NCBI GenBank assembly: GCA_965227905.1
Contig: OZ245780.1
Span: forward strand, 5,084,001 to 5,148,000
Origin: CBDDHT01 sp965227905
GTDB lineage: Bacteria; Pseudomonadota; Alphaproteobacteria; Rhizobiales; Methyloligellaceae
Reading direction: 5' to 3'
DNA: 64,000 bases
Shown: positions 43,222 through 51,076 of the stretch, in pieces
Numbering within the stretch: the first letter of the stretch is position 1
Layout: every line of letters starts with the position of its first letter
Notes under the pieces: generated by a model
What the model saw: the letters and a program-made list of their open reading frames with translations, nothing else
The model's database searches: none
What the model was told of the DNA's origin: nothing
Translations under genes and position numbers: made by a program

Positions 43222-43235
43222 TTGATCCTAGTCAA
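43222..43235. promoter_or_regulatory. FNR-type box TTGATCCTAGTCAA upstream of hemN
   Basis: The 14-bp sequence matches the FNR/FnrL consensus TTGAT-N4-ATCAA with one mismatch (G for A). It lies 52 bp before the hemN start. FnrL control of hemN is known in Rhodobacter. The same bases contain TGATCC followed 18 nt later by AATGTC, so an ECF11 promoter is a weaker alternative. Confidence 0.6.
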
Positions 43236-43286
43236 GGCAGCGGGCGAATGTCCGGTCCAACGTCGGAGCATTGCGGAGGATCCTCG

Positions 43287-44636
43287 ATGCAGCAGATTGT
43301 AGACAAGTATGCCGGGCGGCCGACGCCGCGCTATACGAGCTATCCGACGGCTCCTCATTTTCGGCAGGACTTTCCAGAAGAGACCTACCGCCTCTGGTTG
43401 AGCCAACTCGATACTGCCGATCCGATATCCCTGTACCTTCACGTGCCGTTCTGCCGAAAAATGTGCTGGTATTGCGGTTGCAATATGAAGCTTGCTTCCC
43501 GCCGCGAGCCTGTGGCCGAGTATGTCGCCGATCTGCATCGAGAAATCGACAATCTGGCTGATGCCCTCCCCACCTCGATGCCGGTTGCACATCTGCATTG
43601 GGGCGGTGGCACACCAACGGTTCTTGAACCGGACGATCTTGAAGCGCTCACTGAACACCTGCAGGCACGCTTCTCCTTCATCCCAGATGCAGAACTGGCT
43701 ATCGAATCCGATCCGCGCACTCTGTCCGACACGATGGTCGAACGCATCGGTGCTCTTGGCTATTCGCGCGCAAGCTTTGGCGTGCAGGAGTTCGACCCGG
43801 ACGTTCAACAAGCGATCAATCGCATTCAACCACCTGAAATGGTGGCGAACGCAACCGATCGACTCAGAAGCGCCGGTGTCACCAATATCAATTTCGATCT
43901 CATCTACGGTCTGCCCAACCAGACAAGCGATTCGCTCGCACGAACAGTCGATGTCTGTGCCGAACTACGGCCGAACCGCATTGCGCTCTTTGGTTACGCG
44001 CATGTTCCCTGGATGGCCAAGAACCAGCGGATGATCGATACGGATGCCTTGCCGGGAAACGACGAGCGGACCCGGCAGGCGTCGACGGCGGCACAGGCTC
44101 TCAAGCAACATGGTTATAAGGCGATCGGCATCGACCATTTTGCCCTGCCCGAGGACGACCTCGCCGTTGCAGCCAAGTCGGGACGGTTGCGCCGCAACTT
44201 TCAGGGCTACACCAGCGACACGGCCCAAACACTTTTGGGGCTTGGGGCAACATCGATCGGAAGAACGCCAAGCGGCTATATCCAAAACATTGCCGAGACA
44301 GGGGCCTGGGCGCGCGCCGTTCGGTCTGGCAGGTTACCCGTGGCGCGCGGACATGAAACCAGCACCGACGATGCCCTCCGCGCGCACGTCATTGAACGGA
44401 TCATGTGCGACGGCGAAATCGACTTGCGCGATGCAGGCAACCGGCATGATCGTCCTCATGATTGGTATGCAGCAGAAATTCCGTCGCTTCGCGAGCTACA
44501 GCAGGACGACATTATCGTGCAAGACAATGACTATCTGGCTTTGACAGAGACAGGAGCCCCTCTGGCCCGCATCGTTGCCGCGGTGTTCGACACCTATCTG
44601 GCCAAGAGTCAGGCGAAGCACTCACGCTCGCTCTAA
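43287..44636 (+). CDS. hemN: Oxygen-independent coproporphyrinogen III oxidase
   Basis: 449 residues, typical of HemN. The radical-SAM cluster motif is Cys56-X3-Cys60-X2-Cys63 (FCRKMCWYCGC), and the family blocks RYTSYPTAPHF, HLHWGGGTPTVL, FGVQEFDPDVQQAINR and the C-terminal HemN domain (IERIMCDGEIDL) are present. It converts coproporphyrinogen III to protoporphyrinogen IX without oxygen, in the cytoplasm. An excellent binding site, GGAGGATCCTCG, precedes the ATG, and an FNR-type box lies upstream, consistent with expression at low oxygen. It is the last plus-strand gene before the convergent rpoE-chrR-SDR operon. Confidence 0.95.
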   Translation: MQQIVDKYAGRPTPRYTSYPTAPHFRQDFPEETYRLWLSQLDTADPISLYLHVPFCRKMCWYCGCNMKLASRREPVAEYVADLHREIDNLADALPTSMPVAHLHWGGGTPTVLEPDDLEALTEHLQARFSFIPDAELAIESDPRTLSDTMVERIGALGYSRASFGVQEFDPDVQQAINRIQPPEMVANATDRLRSAGVTNINFDLIYGLPNQTSDSLARTVDVCAELRPNRIALFGYAHVPWMAKNQRMIDTDALPGNDERTRQASTAAQALKQHGYKAIGIDHFALPEDDLAVAAKSGRLRRNFQGYTSDTAQTLLGLGATSIGRTPSGYIQNIAETGAWARAVRSGRLPVARGHETSTDDALRAHVIERIMCDGEIDLRDAGNRHDRPHDWYAAEIPSLRELQQDDIIVQDNDYLALTETGAPLARIVAAVFDTYLAKSQAKHSRSL

Positions 44637-44648
44637 TGCCACTGGTTG

Positions 44649-45425
44649 TCAGGACGCCTTCTTCATGATGAACGTTCTGACGACCCAAAAGAAAACCGCG
44701 TTGGGCAGGTAGCGCAGGGCCTTGACGGAATAGCCGAAGCCCCTCGGAAATATGATTTCGTATTTTTTGGCTTCCAGTCCGGCCAACAGACTCTGTGCCG
44801 CACTTTCGGCCGAAATAATTCCCGGCATGGGAAACGGATTGTCCGACGTCATCGGCGTATCGACAAATCCTGGATTGACGATCGAGACTGTAATCCCGTA
44901 AGGGCGCAGTTCCGCTCGCAACGTCTCCGCCAGATTGATCAAGGCCGCCTTTGTCGGCCCATAGGCTGCCGAAAGCGGCAGGCCGCGATATCCGGCCACG
45001 GACGCAACGATTGCTATATGCCCTGAGCGCCGTTTCATCATTCCCGGAACAATTGCCGCGAGCGCATGAATTACGCCCATGTAATTGACCTCGATGCCGG
45101 CACGTGCCGAAGCAATGTCAAAACCTTCGATGTCCGTTAGCTTCCATGTTCCAGCGCATAGAACGGCCAATGCGATCGGCCCGCTCTCCTCCTCGATGCC
45201 GGAAACGCATTCAGCAACAGCGACTGCATCCGTCACATCGACCGGGTAGGATTTGATCGTGGGATTGGCTTTGGAAAGAGCCTCAAGCTTGTCTGTCGAC
45301 CGCGCCGATGCCGCGACGGATTCCGCAAGAGATCGCTCAGCAATCAGCGTTGCCAGTGATGCGCCGATACCGCTGCTTGCGCCGGTAATCCAGACGGTGC
45401 CCCATTTGGAGGGACGAGACGCCAT
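44649..45425 (-). CDS. Short-chain dehydrogenase in the rpoE-chrR operon
   Basis: 258 residues. TGASSGIGASL is the cofactor loop, LCAGTW replaces NAG, the active site has ASVAGYRG and YGPTK (YxxxK), and NPGFVDTPMT follows. A basic hydrophobic C-terminus (FWVVRTFIMKK) suggests loose membrane contact. It starts 2 nt after chrR, so it is the third gene of the rpoE-chrR operon. SDRs occur in the RpoE regulon of Rhodobacter next to the CFA/DUF1365 genes, so it may act on oxidised lipids or aldehydes; this is inference. Confidence 0.88.
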   Translation of the reverse strand: MASRPSKWGTVWITGASSGIGASLATLIAERSLAESVAASARSTDKLEALSKANPTIKSYPVDVTDAVAVAECVSGIEEESGPIALAVLCAGTWKLTDIEGFDIASARAGIEVNYMGVIHALAAIVPGMMKRRSGHIAIVASVAGYRGLPLSAAYGPTKAALINLAETLRAELRPYGITVSIVNPGFVDTPMTSDNPFPMPGIISAESAAQSLLAGLEAKKYEIIFPRGFGYSVKALRYLPNAVFFWVVRTFIMKKAS

Positions 45426-45427
45426 GC

Positions 45428-46096
45428 CTAGATACCGACGAGAGGCTGCATCAGGCGGCTGAACGGGCCTTTGAATCGCGTGGGCGCTTCAGTAGCGACA
45501 AGACAGATGCAAGGCTCCGCCGAATCGACATGGGGTTGATGCTCCACATGCTCGTCGAGGTCGGCAATATCGCCCGCTGCAAAACGACCAAATTCATCAC
45601 AGTAAGACCCGCTCAGAATCAGCGTCATTTCGCTCCCGCCATGACCGTGTTCGGGAACTTTCTTACCCGGTGCAATCTTCAGCAAGAACAGTGAACCGCC
45701 ATCTTCCGAGATCAGATCAAGGCGATGGCGCCATACGCCCGGTCCAATCGCCTTCCATCGAACACCATCGAGACCATTTTCTAAGTAACGCTGTAGTGGG
45801 GCCGGCAAATCTGCGGAACCATTCGGGCCCCTATCGATGTTACTCTCAATCAGCGGATCTACTTTGCACCCCGCCTCGATGCGGCCCATGACCGCTGCCA
45901 GAGCACCGTTGTTGAGCGGAACCTCACCAACATCCTCCAAGAGCTCACCGCCAATCTGCTCAGATGCACGGACCGCCTCACGGCACACCGCGCAACTGGC
46001 GAGATGGGAGGCGACGACGACGGCGAAAGCCTCGTCCAAATCGCCGCTTGCATAGCGCAGGGCGGTTGCATCATCGATATGATGATTGATCTTCAT
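45428..46096 (-). CDS. chrR: Anti-sigma factor ChrR (zinc domain plus cupin)
   Basis: 222 residues. The anti-sigma zinc site is His6, His31, Cys35 and Cys38 (HLASCAVC), the same positions as in Rhodobacter sphaeroides ChrR. The C-terminal cupin has His150 and His152 (PEHGHGG), Glu156 and a His-rich stretch (DEHVEHQPHV) as metal ligands. ChrR binds and silences RpoE until singlet oxygen or related oxidants trigger its breakdown. Its ATG overlaps the rpoE stop by 4 nt, so equal amounts of both proteins are expected. Confidence 0.95.
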   Translation of the reverse strand: MKINHHIDDATALRYASGDLDEAFAVVVASHLASCAVCREAVRASEQIGGELLEDVGEVPLNNGALAAVMGRIEAGCKVDPLIESNIDRGPNGSADLPAPLQRYLENGLDGVRWKAIGPGVWRHRLDLISEDGGSLFLLKIAPGKKVPEHGHGGSEMTLILSGSYCDEFGRFAAGDIADLDEHVEHQPHVDSAEPCICLVATEAPTRFKGPFSRLMQPLVGI

Positions 46097-46692
46097 TGCA
46101 AACTCTCCAAACTGCCTCGCAGTTTTCTGTACGCCAGTCGCATGCGGGACTTCACAGTTCCCAATGCCAACGATAATTCTTCAGCGATCTCCGTCTGGGC
46201 CATATCTTTTACAAAAGACATTTCGATGACCTGACGCTGTTCCGGGGGCAGATCTTCAAGGGCTTCTGCAACAAGCGCGGCTCGCTGTTTGCGGCTTGTT
46301 TCAGCCTCTCCGTCAGCCTCGTCGCTCGGTATTTCGAGTTCCGCGATATCGTCATAGGGTCGCGACGACTGCCGTCGCAGCCTGTCGATCCGCAGGTTAC
46401 GTGCAATGGTGTAGATCCACGTGCCAACCGGACCCTTATCGGGCGTATAAAAGGCGGCCTTCCGCCACACCGTCAGCATGGCCTCTTGGGCCAGTTCCTC
46501 TGCCACGTCAGCGGCAGCCCCACTCTTCACCATCAACCCTTTGATCCGTGGCGCAAAGAACGCAAACAGCGACTCGAACGCGTCGCGGTCCTGCCGTTCA
46601 GCAACCTTTTTCATGAGGGCGCGATGCCAGTCCCGCGGGTCTTCCGGCACTACGCCATCATCACTTTCCGTCATCAGCAGTGCCACGCGCAT
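46093..46692 (-). CDS. rpoE: ECF sigma factor RpoE (ECF11, ChrR partner)
   Basis: 199 residues. Region 2 is visible at AFESLFAFFAPRIKGL and EELAQEAMLTVWRKA with the TWIYTIARNLRIDRLRR helix; region 4 is LPPEQRQVIEMSFVKDMAQTEIAEEL followed by GTVKSRMRLAYRKL. Its coupling to chrR assigns it to the ECF11 group, which controls the response to singlet oxygen and organic peroxides. GAGGG lies 7 nt before the ATG at 46692; in-frame upstream Met codons are less supported. No clear TGATCC promoter was found in its own upstream region. Confidence 0.93.
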   Translation of the reverse strand: MRVALLMTESDDGVVPEDPRDWHRALMKKVAERQDRDAFESLFAFFAPRIKGLMVKSGAAADVAEELAQEAMLTVWRKAAFYTPDKGPVGTWIYTIARNLRIDRLRRQSSRPYDDIAELEIPSDEADGEAETSRKQRAALVAEALEDLPPEQRQVIEMSFVKDMAQTEIAEELSLALGTVKSRMRLAYRKLRGSLESLQ

Positions 46693-46951
46693 CGTCTGCC
46701 CTCTGGTTTCGAGATCAATACGCGCCAGAGGGCGTTTCGGATTACCAGGGTCTATCAATTGTGCTGCACCGACAAATGTTTAGCGAGTTGCCGGAGACAC
46801 TCTGTACCCTGAACAGCCTACCATAGGATTGATCTGGCAACACAAAGCCAATCCAGCACACCAGAAGCATGGCTGAATTGAAACCCGTTGAATTGGTGTT
46901 GGTCTTCTTTGCGCTGATAGCTGAGGCGGTCAACAACGACCGCTGCGCTTG

Positions 46952-47665
46952 TTAGTTCAACGGGAAGACGGCTCGGAATCTCATTTCATGGATTTCAGGA
47001 TCGATTTCGAAGAGCTGACCGGCGACGACCAAATCCCATTCGTTGAAGTTCGAATAGCGGTATTCGAGGCCAAGACGGATCGGTTGTGCGAACAAATTCA
47101 CATCCTTTTCGATACCGCCGCCAACGGTAAAGCCCCAAAGGCGCTTGGATTCCTCGACCCGGAGGCCAGGTGTCGTGATTGTTGTTACGATTGGTATGAC
47201 TCCCTCATCGTCGATCTCGATAAAGGTCGTCATCGAAGCCACTGTCCCTTGCGTTGTGACTTCCGTAGTGAAATTGCCACTGGTGACGCCAGCCAACCCA
47301 TAGAGGAGCGCATTCGGGCTCACCAATAAGCCAAGGCGGCCAACCCAGGATGCACGATGGCTTGCGAATGAGAAATTGCCGCTGAGATCGGAAAAGACGA
47401 TATCGCTCTCGATGCCTGCAAGGATGTTCTCGGTCAGCAGAGTATTGAAACCCATGAAACCACCACCGGTCACAGATGTCGCATTGTGCGTCATGGTCTG
47501 ATTGCCGGCCGTGATATCGAAACTCGACCATGCAATTCCGATAATCCCGCCTGCGTAGAGTCCTTCCCACTCAGAGTTTATGTCTTGTGCCTGAGCGATC
47601 GGCATGCACGTGAGAAACAGAATGGCCGAGGCAGCAATGCATCGCTTCAAGAGAGCATGAATCAT
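46952..47665 (-). CDS. Outer-membrane beta-barrel protein (Omp25/OmpW-like size)
   Basis: 237 residues with a signal peptide (cleavage near AQAQ-DI). The mature protein has the alternating pattern of an eight-strand barrel (WEGLYAGGIIGIAWSSFD, WVGRLGLLVSPNALLYGLAGV, FTVGGGIEKDV, RLGLEYRYSNF). A terminal strand ends RFRAVFPLN rather than the common C-terminal Phe. Such proteins are abundant in the outer membranes of Rhizobiales and are often stabilising or adhesive. It stands alone, with its upstream gap facing the SDR gene. Confidence 0.85.
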   Translation of the reverse strand: MIHALLKRCIAASAILFLTCMPIAQAQDINSEWEGLYAGGIIGIAWSSFDITAGNQTMTHNATSVTGGGFMGFNTLLTENILAGIESDIVFSDLSGNFSFASHRASWVGRLGLLVSPNALLYGLAGVTSGNFTTEVTTQGTVASMTTFIEIDDEGVIPIVTTITTPGLRVEESKRLWGFTVGGGIEKDVNLFAQPIRLGLEYRYSNFNEWDLVVAGQLFEIDPEIHEMRFRAVFPLN

Positions 47666-47920
47666 GGCTCGCGTTCCCGTCGTGAACGTTCGGAAAGTTC
47701 TTCAAATTATGGGGTACGCGACATTCGGCGCCGGACCATTATTCATGTGCCGACCGGCTGAAGACACTCTAACTACCGCGATTGTCGTCGGCCTGCAGCA
47801 AAGTGTCTTAACGAATCACTAATTGAATCGTAGGCACAGGTGCTGCGCGCGCAACATGAAACTGTAGAGAGCGAGCTGGTTGCAATTGCCATGTGACAAT
47901 TGTGCAACGAAAAGCAATGG

Positions 47921-48688
47921 CTACCACTGTTCGGCAAATGGGCGGATCGTCAGATCGAATGTCCATGTCGAGCGATCCTGATGGGCGAGATGGAAGATCT
48001 CTTCCGCGATCGCTTCCGGCTTTGCGAAATAGTCGTCTCGCGGCCAAGGCCAGTCTGCTGGCGGTTCAAGCCAAGTCGCGCTGTCTTTGTCTTCTCCGAG
48101 CCACGTCACGTCAATCGCGGCATCGATCGTGATGTAGCCGACATGCACGCCTTTGGGACCAAGATCGCGAGCGAGCGATTGAGCGAGAATGCGCTGCGCC
48201 GATTTTGTCGGCGCGAACAGGGCATAGTTCGGCACACCACGATGCGAGGCCGTGTTCCCGGTGACCATAATGGCGCCTTGGCCGGCATCGATCATATCGG
48301 GCGCCAAGTTTCGCGCGAGATACAACAGAGACGTCGTGTTGATCCGGAAATTCCGTTCGAGATTTGCCGGATCTGCATCCAGAAACGATGCGAAGGTATG
48401 CGCAACGGCATTGTGAACCAGGATCTCCGGCTTACCCAATGACGCCCGCACTTCTGCGATCGTCGCCTCCAGCGCATTCAAATCGCCGACATCGCAGACA
48501 AAGGCTTTGGCACCTTCGATTTCGTTTTCAAGAGCCGAAAGTCGCTCGCGATTGCGCGCAATCATGGCGACCCGATAGCCGCCTTGCGCAAACCGGCGCG
48601 CCAGCGACGCACCTGTTGAATCGCCAACGCCTGTGATCAGGCAGACGGGCTGCGACAGAATTCTTGGATCCAAGGAAGAAGCGCTCAT
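47921..48688 (-). CDS. SDR-family protein with Phe in place of the catalytic Tyr
   Basis: 255 residues. The Rossmann motif is LITGVGDSTGASLA and the NAG-equivalent is HNAVAH. Where classical SDRs have YxxxK this protein has Phe158 and Lys162 (FAPTK), with Tyr155 three residues earlier; Ser148 is in place. A subgroup with FAxxK exists, so it may have lost dehydrogenase activity or use another residue. It begins 1 nt after the stop of the 138-aa hypothetical gene. The substrate is unknown. Confidence 0.85.
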   Translation of the reverse strand: MSASSLDPRILSQPVCLITGVGDSTGASLARRFAQGGYRVAMIARNRERLSALENEIEGAKAFVCDVGDLNALEATIAEVRASLGKPEILVHNAVAHTFASFLDADPANLERNFRINTTSLLYLARNLAPDMIDAGQGAIMVTGNTASHRGVPNYALFAPTKSAQRILAQSLARDLGPKGVHVGYITIDAAIDVTWLGEDKDSATWLEPPADWPWPRDDYFAKPEAIAEEIFHLAHQDRSTWTFDLTIRPFAEQW

Positions 48689-48689
48689 C

Positions 48690-49106
48690 TCAGGCGGCCT
48701 CCCGCTTTGGCGTGAACGGCGCGCCGTATTTGGGAGCCGTCTCTCCGGATTTCAAAACAGTGTGGATGGTCTCATCGACTTCATATGTCCGCACCCACTC
48801 GCGGTCGCCAACAGACATAAGGCGTCGCGAATGAGGAGAACGGGCACGCGACTTGTATGAGACAAGCACCACACGGCACGCCTGTCCGCCAAAGCTATGC
48901 GCATACTCGCTCTCGCCCTCGGGCACGTACCGGATGCGATAGAGCTTCCAGAACTGGGCATCATGTTCATAGATGTCGAAAGAGAGTTCGTGGGTATCGT
49001 ACTGCCAGTGCCAGACTCCACTCTCTTCGATTCTTATCCAATCCTTGAGCAAGCTCCCGTCCTCGAACTGCTCGTCAGCGATCGTCCACTGCAGGGTATT
49101 CGTCAT
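48690..49106 (-). CDS. Hypothetical protein upstream of the SDR
   Basis: 138 residues, soluble, rich in Trp, Tyr and Glu (WHWQYDTHELSFDIYEHDAQFWKLYRIRYV). No family was recognised; the pattern suggests a small alpha/beta or beta-sheet domain. AAAGGACAATCGCA precedes the ATG, and it is separated by one base from the SDR gene, so the two are surely co-transcribed. The AhpD-like gene lies 19 nt upstream of it on the same strand, which extends this set to at least TetR-AhpD-hypothetical-SDR. Confidence 0.75.
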   Translation of the reverse strand: MTNTLQWTIADEQFEDGSLLKDWIRIEESGVWHWQYDTHELSFDIYEHDAQFWKLYRIRYVPEGESEYAHSFGGQACRVVLVSYKSRARSPHSRRLMSVGDREWVRTYEVDETIHTVLKSGETAPKYGAPFTPKREAA

Positions 49107-49125
49107 TGCGATTGTCCTTTCCGTC

Positions 49126-49701
49126 TCAGATGTAGGGGAGAAATGGTCGGCGCGGTTTCCGCGATGTTCGTTCGATCAGTGGTGCGTAGCCTTCGGTCGC
49201 CAGCACCTTGCCGACTTGCTTGAAGTAGGATTCGCTTCCTTCGATTCCGAAAGCGTCGAACAGGCGATTAACGTAATTGAAGATCGAAATGACGTTGATC
49301 GCATCTTCGACAGCCTGGTCCGACCACCCTGCGTTTAGGAGCGCATCAATGTCGGACTGGTCGATATCCTTTGGTTTTCGCGTCAGTTTTGCAGCGAAAC
49401 GCAGGACCGACTGCATTCTCTCATCGAGATGATTGGAATCGACACCGGCTTCGGCCGCCGCGATCAGGTTTGGATCGATATCCATTGCGGCAAGCGTCCA
49501 CTTATGGGCTCCGAGGCAGAATCTACATCCATTGAGTTTGGAGACGTGAGACGCAATCATCTCGCGCTCGGCCTTGCTCAACTCGGATTTGCCCGTCATC
49601 ACCGCGTCAATGAACAGTAGCAAGGGGCCATAGCGATCCGGATCTCGCAAGAAGACGTCGGCAACCCCTTTGTATGTCTTTGCATGACCGAGATACGCCA
49701 T
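49126..49701 (-). CDS. AhpD/carboxymuconolactone-decarboxylase-family peroxidase-related protein
   Basis: 191 residues. The AhpD-like redox site is Cys59-X2-Cys62 with His66 (NGCRFCLGAH), and the C-terminal AINVISIFNYVNRLFDAFGI is typical of the peroxidase-related group. It probably reduces an organic peroxide or acts as a thiol-disulfide carrier in the cytoplasm. The ATG at 49701 has GGAAAGGAAG upstream; an extra Met 24 nt earlier lacks one. A 22-bp operator lies 19 bp before this start, matching one before the TetR gene, so the TetR protein should repress it. Confidence 0.88.
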   Translation of the reverse strand: MAYLGHAKTYKGVADVFLRDPDRYGPLLLFIDAVMTGKSELSKAEREMIASHVSKLNGCRFCLGAHKWTLAAMDIDPNLIAAAEAGVDSNHLDERMQSVLRFAAKLTRKPKDIDQSDIDALLNAGWSDQAVEDAINVISIFNYVNRLFDAFGIEGSESYFKQVGKVLATEGYAPLIERTSRKPRRPFLPYI

Positions 49702-49719
49702 CTTTCTTCCTTTCCATTT

Positions 49720-49741
49720 TTTCATATCGATTGATATGAAA
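49720..49741. promoter_or_regulatory. TetR operator, site 1 (before the AhpD-like gene)
   Basis: Perfect inverted repeat TTTCATATC-GATT-GATATGAAA. It lies in the 52-bp gap between the TetR stop and the AhpD-like start. Confidence 0.85.
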
Positions 49742-49753
49742 TAAGCAAAAAAA

Positions 49754-50335
49754 CTAATTCAGCGTCCCAAGCGCCGTTTGAACATATCGGCGAATTTGAT
49801 CCTCAGAAGCCCCTGTTCTGGCCAGGACGCTAATGCTGTAAACCGTCATCGCAAGGAACTCTGCCAACGCATCTTCGTCCTTGTCGTTCGCGACCTCGCC
49901 AACCTCTTGCGCCCGGACAACCGCACCTCGAAATGCATCCCGCAAGACAGACATGTTCTTGCGGACCCTTCTGGCAGCGGCCTTATCGAAAGGCGTCAGC
50001 TCAACGGCCGTGTTGCACATCAGGCAGCCGCGGTGGCCGTCAGTCAACCTGGTTGTCAAAACAAAACCATCAAGAGCCTGACTGATCGCAGACATCGGCT
50101 GATCCGGCTGATCGAGGACAGCCAGAATTTGCCGCGTTACGGTATCGCGATAGCGATCGAGAGCAGCCAGGAACAGCCCATGCTTATCTTCGAACGTACT
50201 GTAAAGGCCGTAATAGTTGACCCCGGTCGCTTCGACGAGGTCACGGATCGAGGTGTCGTGATAACCCTTGGCCCAAAACACAGCCATCGCTTTGTCCAGC
50301 GCATCGGTCGGGTCAAACTCTTTCGGGCGGGCCAT
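49754..50335 (-). CDS. TetR-family repressor of the AhpD-like gene and itself
   Basis: 193 residues. The N-terminal helix-turn-helix is MARPKEFDPTDALDKAM, then TSIRDLVEATGVNYYGLYSTFEDK; the C-terminal ligand domain contains GCLMCNTAVELTP, a pattern of the TetR subgroup with Cys residues that may sense oxidants or electrophiles. It is followed by the AhpD-like gene (52 nt). Matching operators lie just before its own start and before the AhpD-like start, giving autoregulation plus control of the target. Confidence 0.92.
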   Translation of the reverse strand: MARPKEFDPTDALDKAMAVFWAKGYHDTSIRDLVEATGVNYYGLYSTFEDKHGLFLAALDRYRDTVTRQILAVLDQPDQPMSAISQALDGFVLTTRLTDGHRGCLMCNTAVELTPFDKAAARRVRKNMSVLRDAFRGAVVRAQEVGEVANDKDEDALAEFLAMTVYSISVLARTGASEDQIRRYVQTALGTLN

Positions 50336-50342
50336 CGATCAT

Positions 50343-50364
50343 TTCCATATCATTCGATATGAAA
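50343..50364. promoter_or_regulatory. TetR operator, site 2 (before the TetR gene)
   Basis: TTCCATATC-ATTC-GATATGAAA, one mismatch between arms, same arms and spacing as site 1. It ends 8-29 bp upstream of the TetR start. Confidence 0.85.
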
Positions 50365-50402
50365 CTATGTAAGAGCGCCGTTCCCATGCGTCAAGACGTC
50401 GA

Positions 50403-50885
50403 TCATTTCGGTCTCGGTCTATTGATGAGTTTCAGATTGTTCAGGATATGCGGATTGTCGGGATCGAGATCATAGGCGGCTTCGAAATGCTTGCGGGCCT
50501 TCTTCCAATTCCCTCGCAGATAGTAGTGGTAGCCGTAGTTGTTGTGGACTCGAACCGAATAACCGAATTGCTTGATGATCACACCGTAAGCCCGCTCAGC
50601 CAGATCGAAGCGGCGCAACCGATCATAGCAAGCCGCAAGGCCGATCCAGGCCTGCTTGTTGGCAGGATTGGCTTCAACGGCACGGCGGTAATGCTGCTCC
50701 GCCAGACCGTAATCTTCATTCCGAAAGTGCAATTCAGCCGTCTTTAGAGGTGCTGCCGACATGTCTGCGAACAGCGATGCCTTGCGTACATGGCGTGGCT
50801 TTTCCGCGAGCGCATCTTTCTGGCGATCGCCAACGCATCCCCCCAGGAACACAGCCAAGACAGCCAATGGCCACACGCGGTTCAC
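50403..50885 (-). CDS. tadD: TPR lipoprotein TadD
   Basis: 160 residues from a GTG start. The signal ends in a lipobox (VFLGGC), so it is a lipoprotein. At least three TPR units follow (AELHFRNEDYGLAEQHYRRAVEANP, AWIGLAACYDRLRRFDLAERAY, NNYGYHYYLRGNWKKARKHFEAA). TadD helps assemble the Flp/Tad pilus secretin. The GTG at 50885 with GGGGCTGATAGT upstream gives the signal peptide directly; the longer frame would put 22 residues before it. It is the last gene of the tad cluster, 191 nt after tadC. Confidence 0.85.
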   Translation of the reverse strand: MNRVWPLAVLAVFLGGCVGDRQKDALAEKPRHVRKASLFADMSAAPLKTAELHFRNEDYGLAEQHYRRAVEANPANKQAWIGLAACYDRLRRFDLAERAYGVIIKQFGYSVRVHNNYGYHYYLRGNWKKARKHFEAAYDLDPDNPHILNNLKLINRPRPK

Positions 50886-51076
50886 ACTATCAGCCCCAAA
50901 CGGTCTACCCCTCAACACAGCCAGTATTAACCATAAACGCCCCAATGACACGGAGGGGTTGTATTTAGCCTAAACAGAGTATTAACGGTTGCAAAAACAA
51001 ACCGATTGCACCGGGAGAATTGCAGTGCAGGTTTGCCGGTTTCATTGCCGCAGTGACGGCATCTGATGGCTCACGG

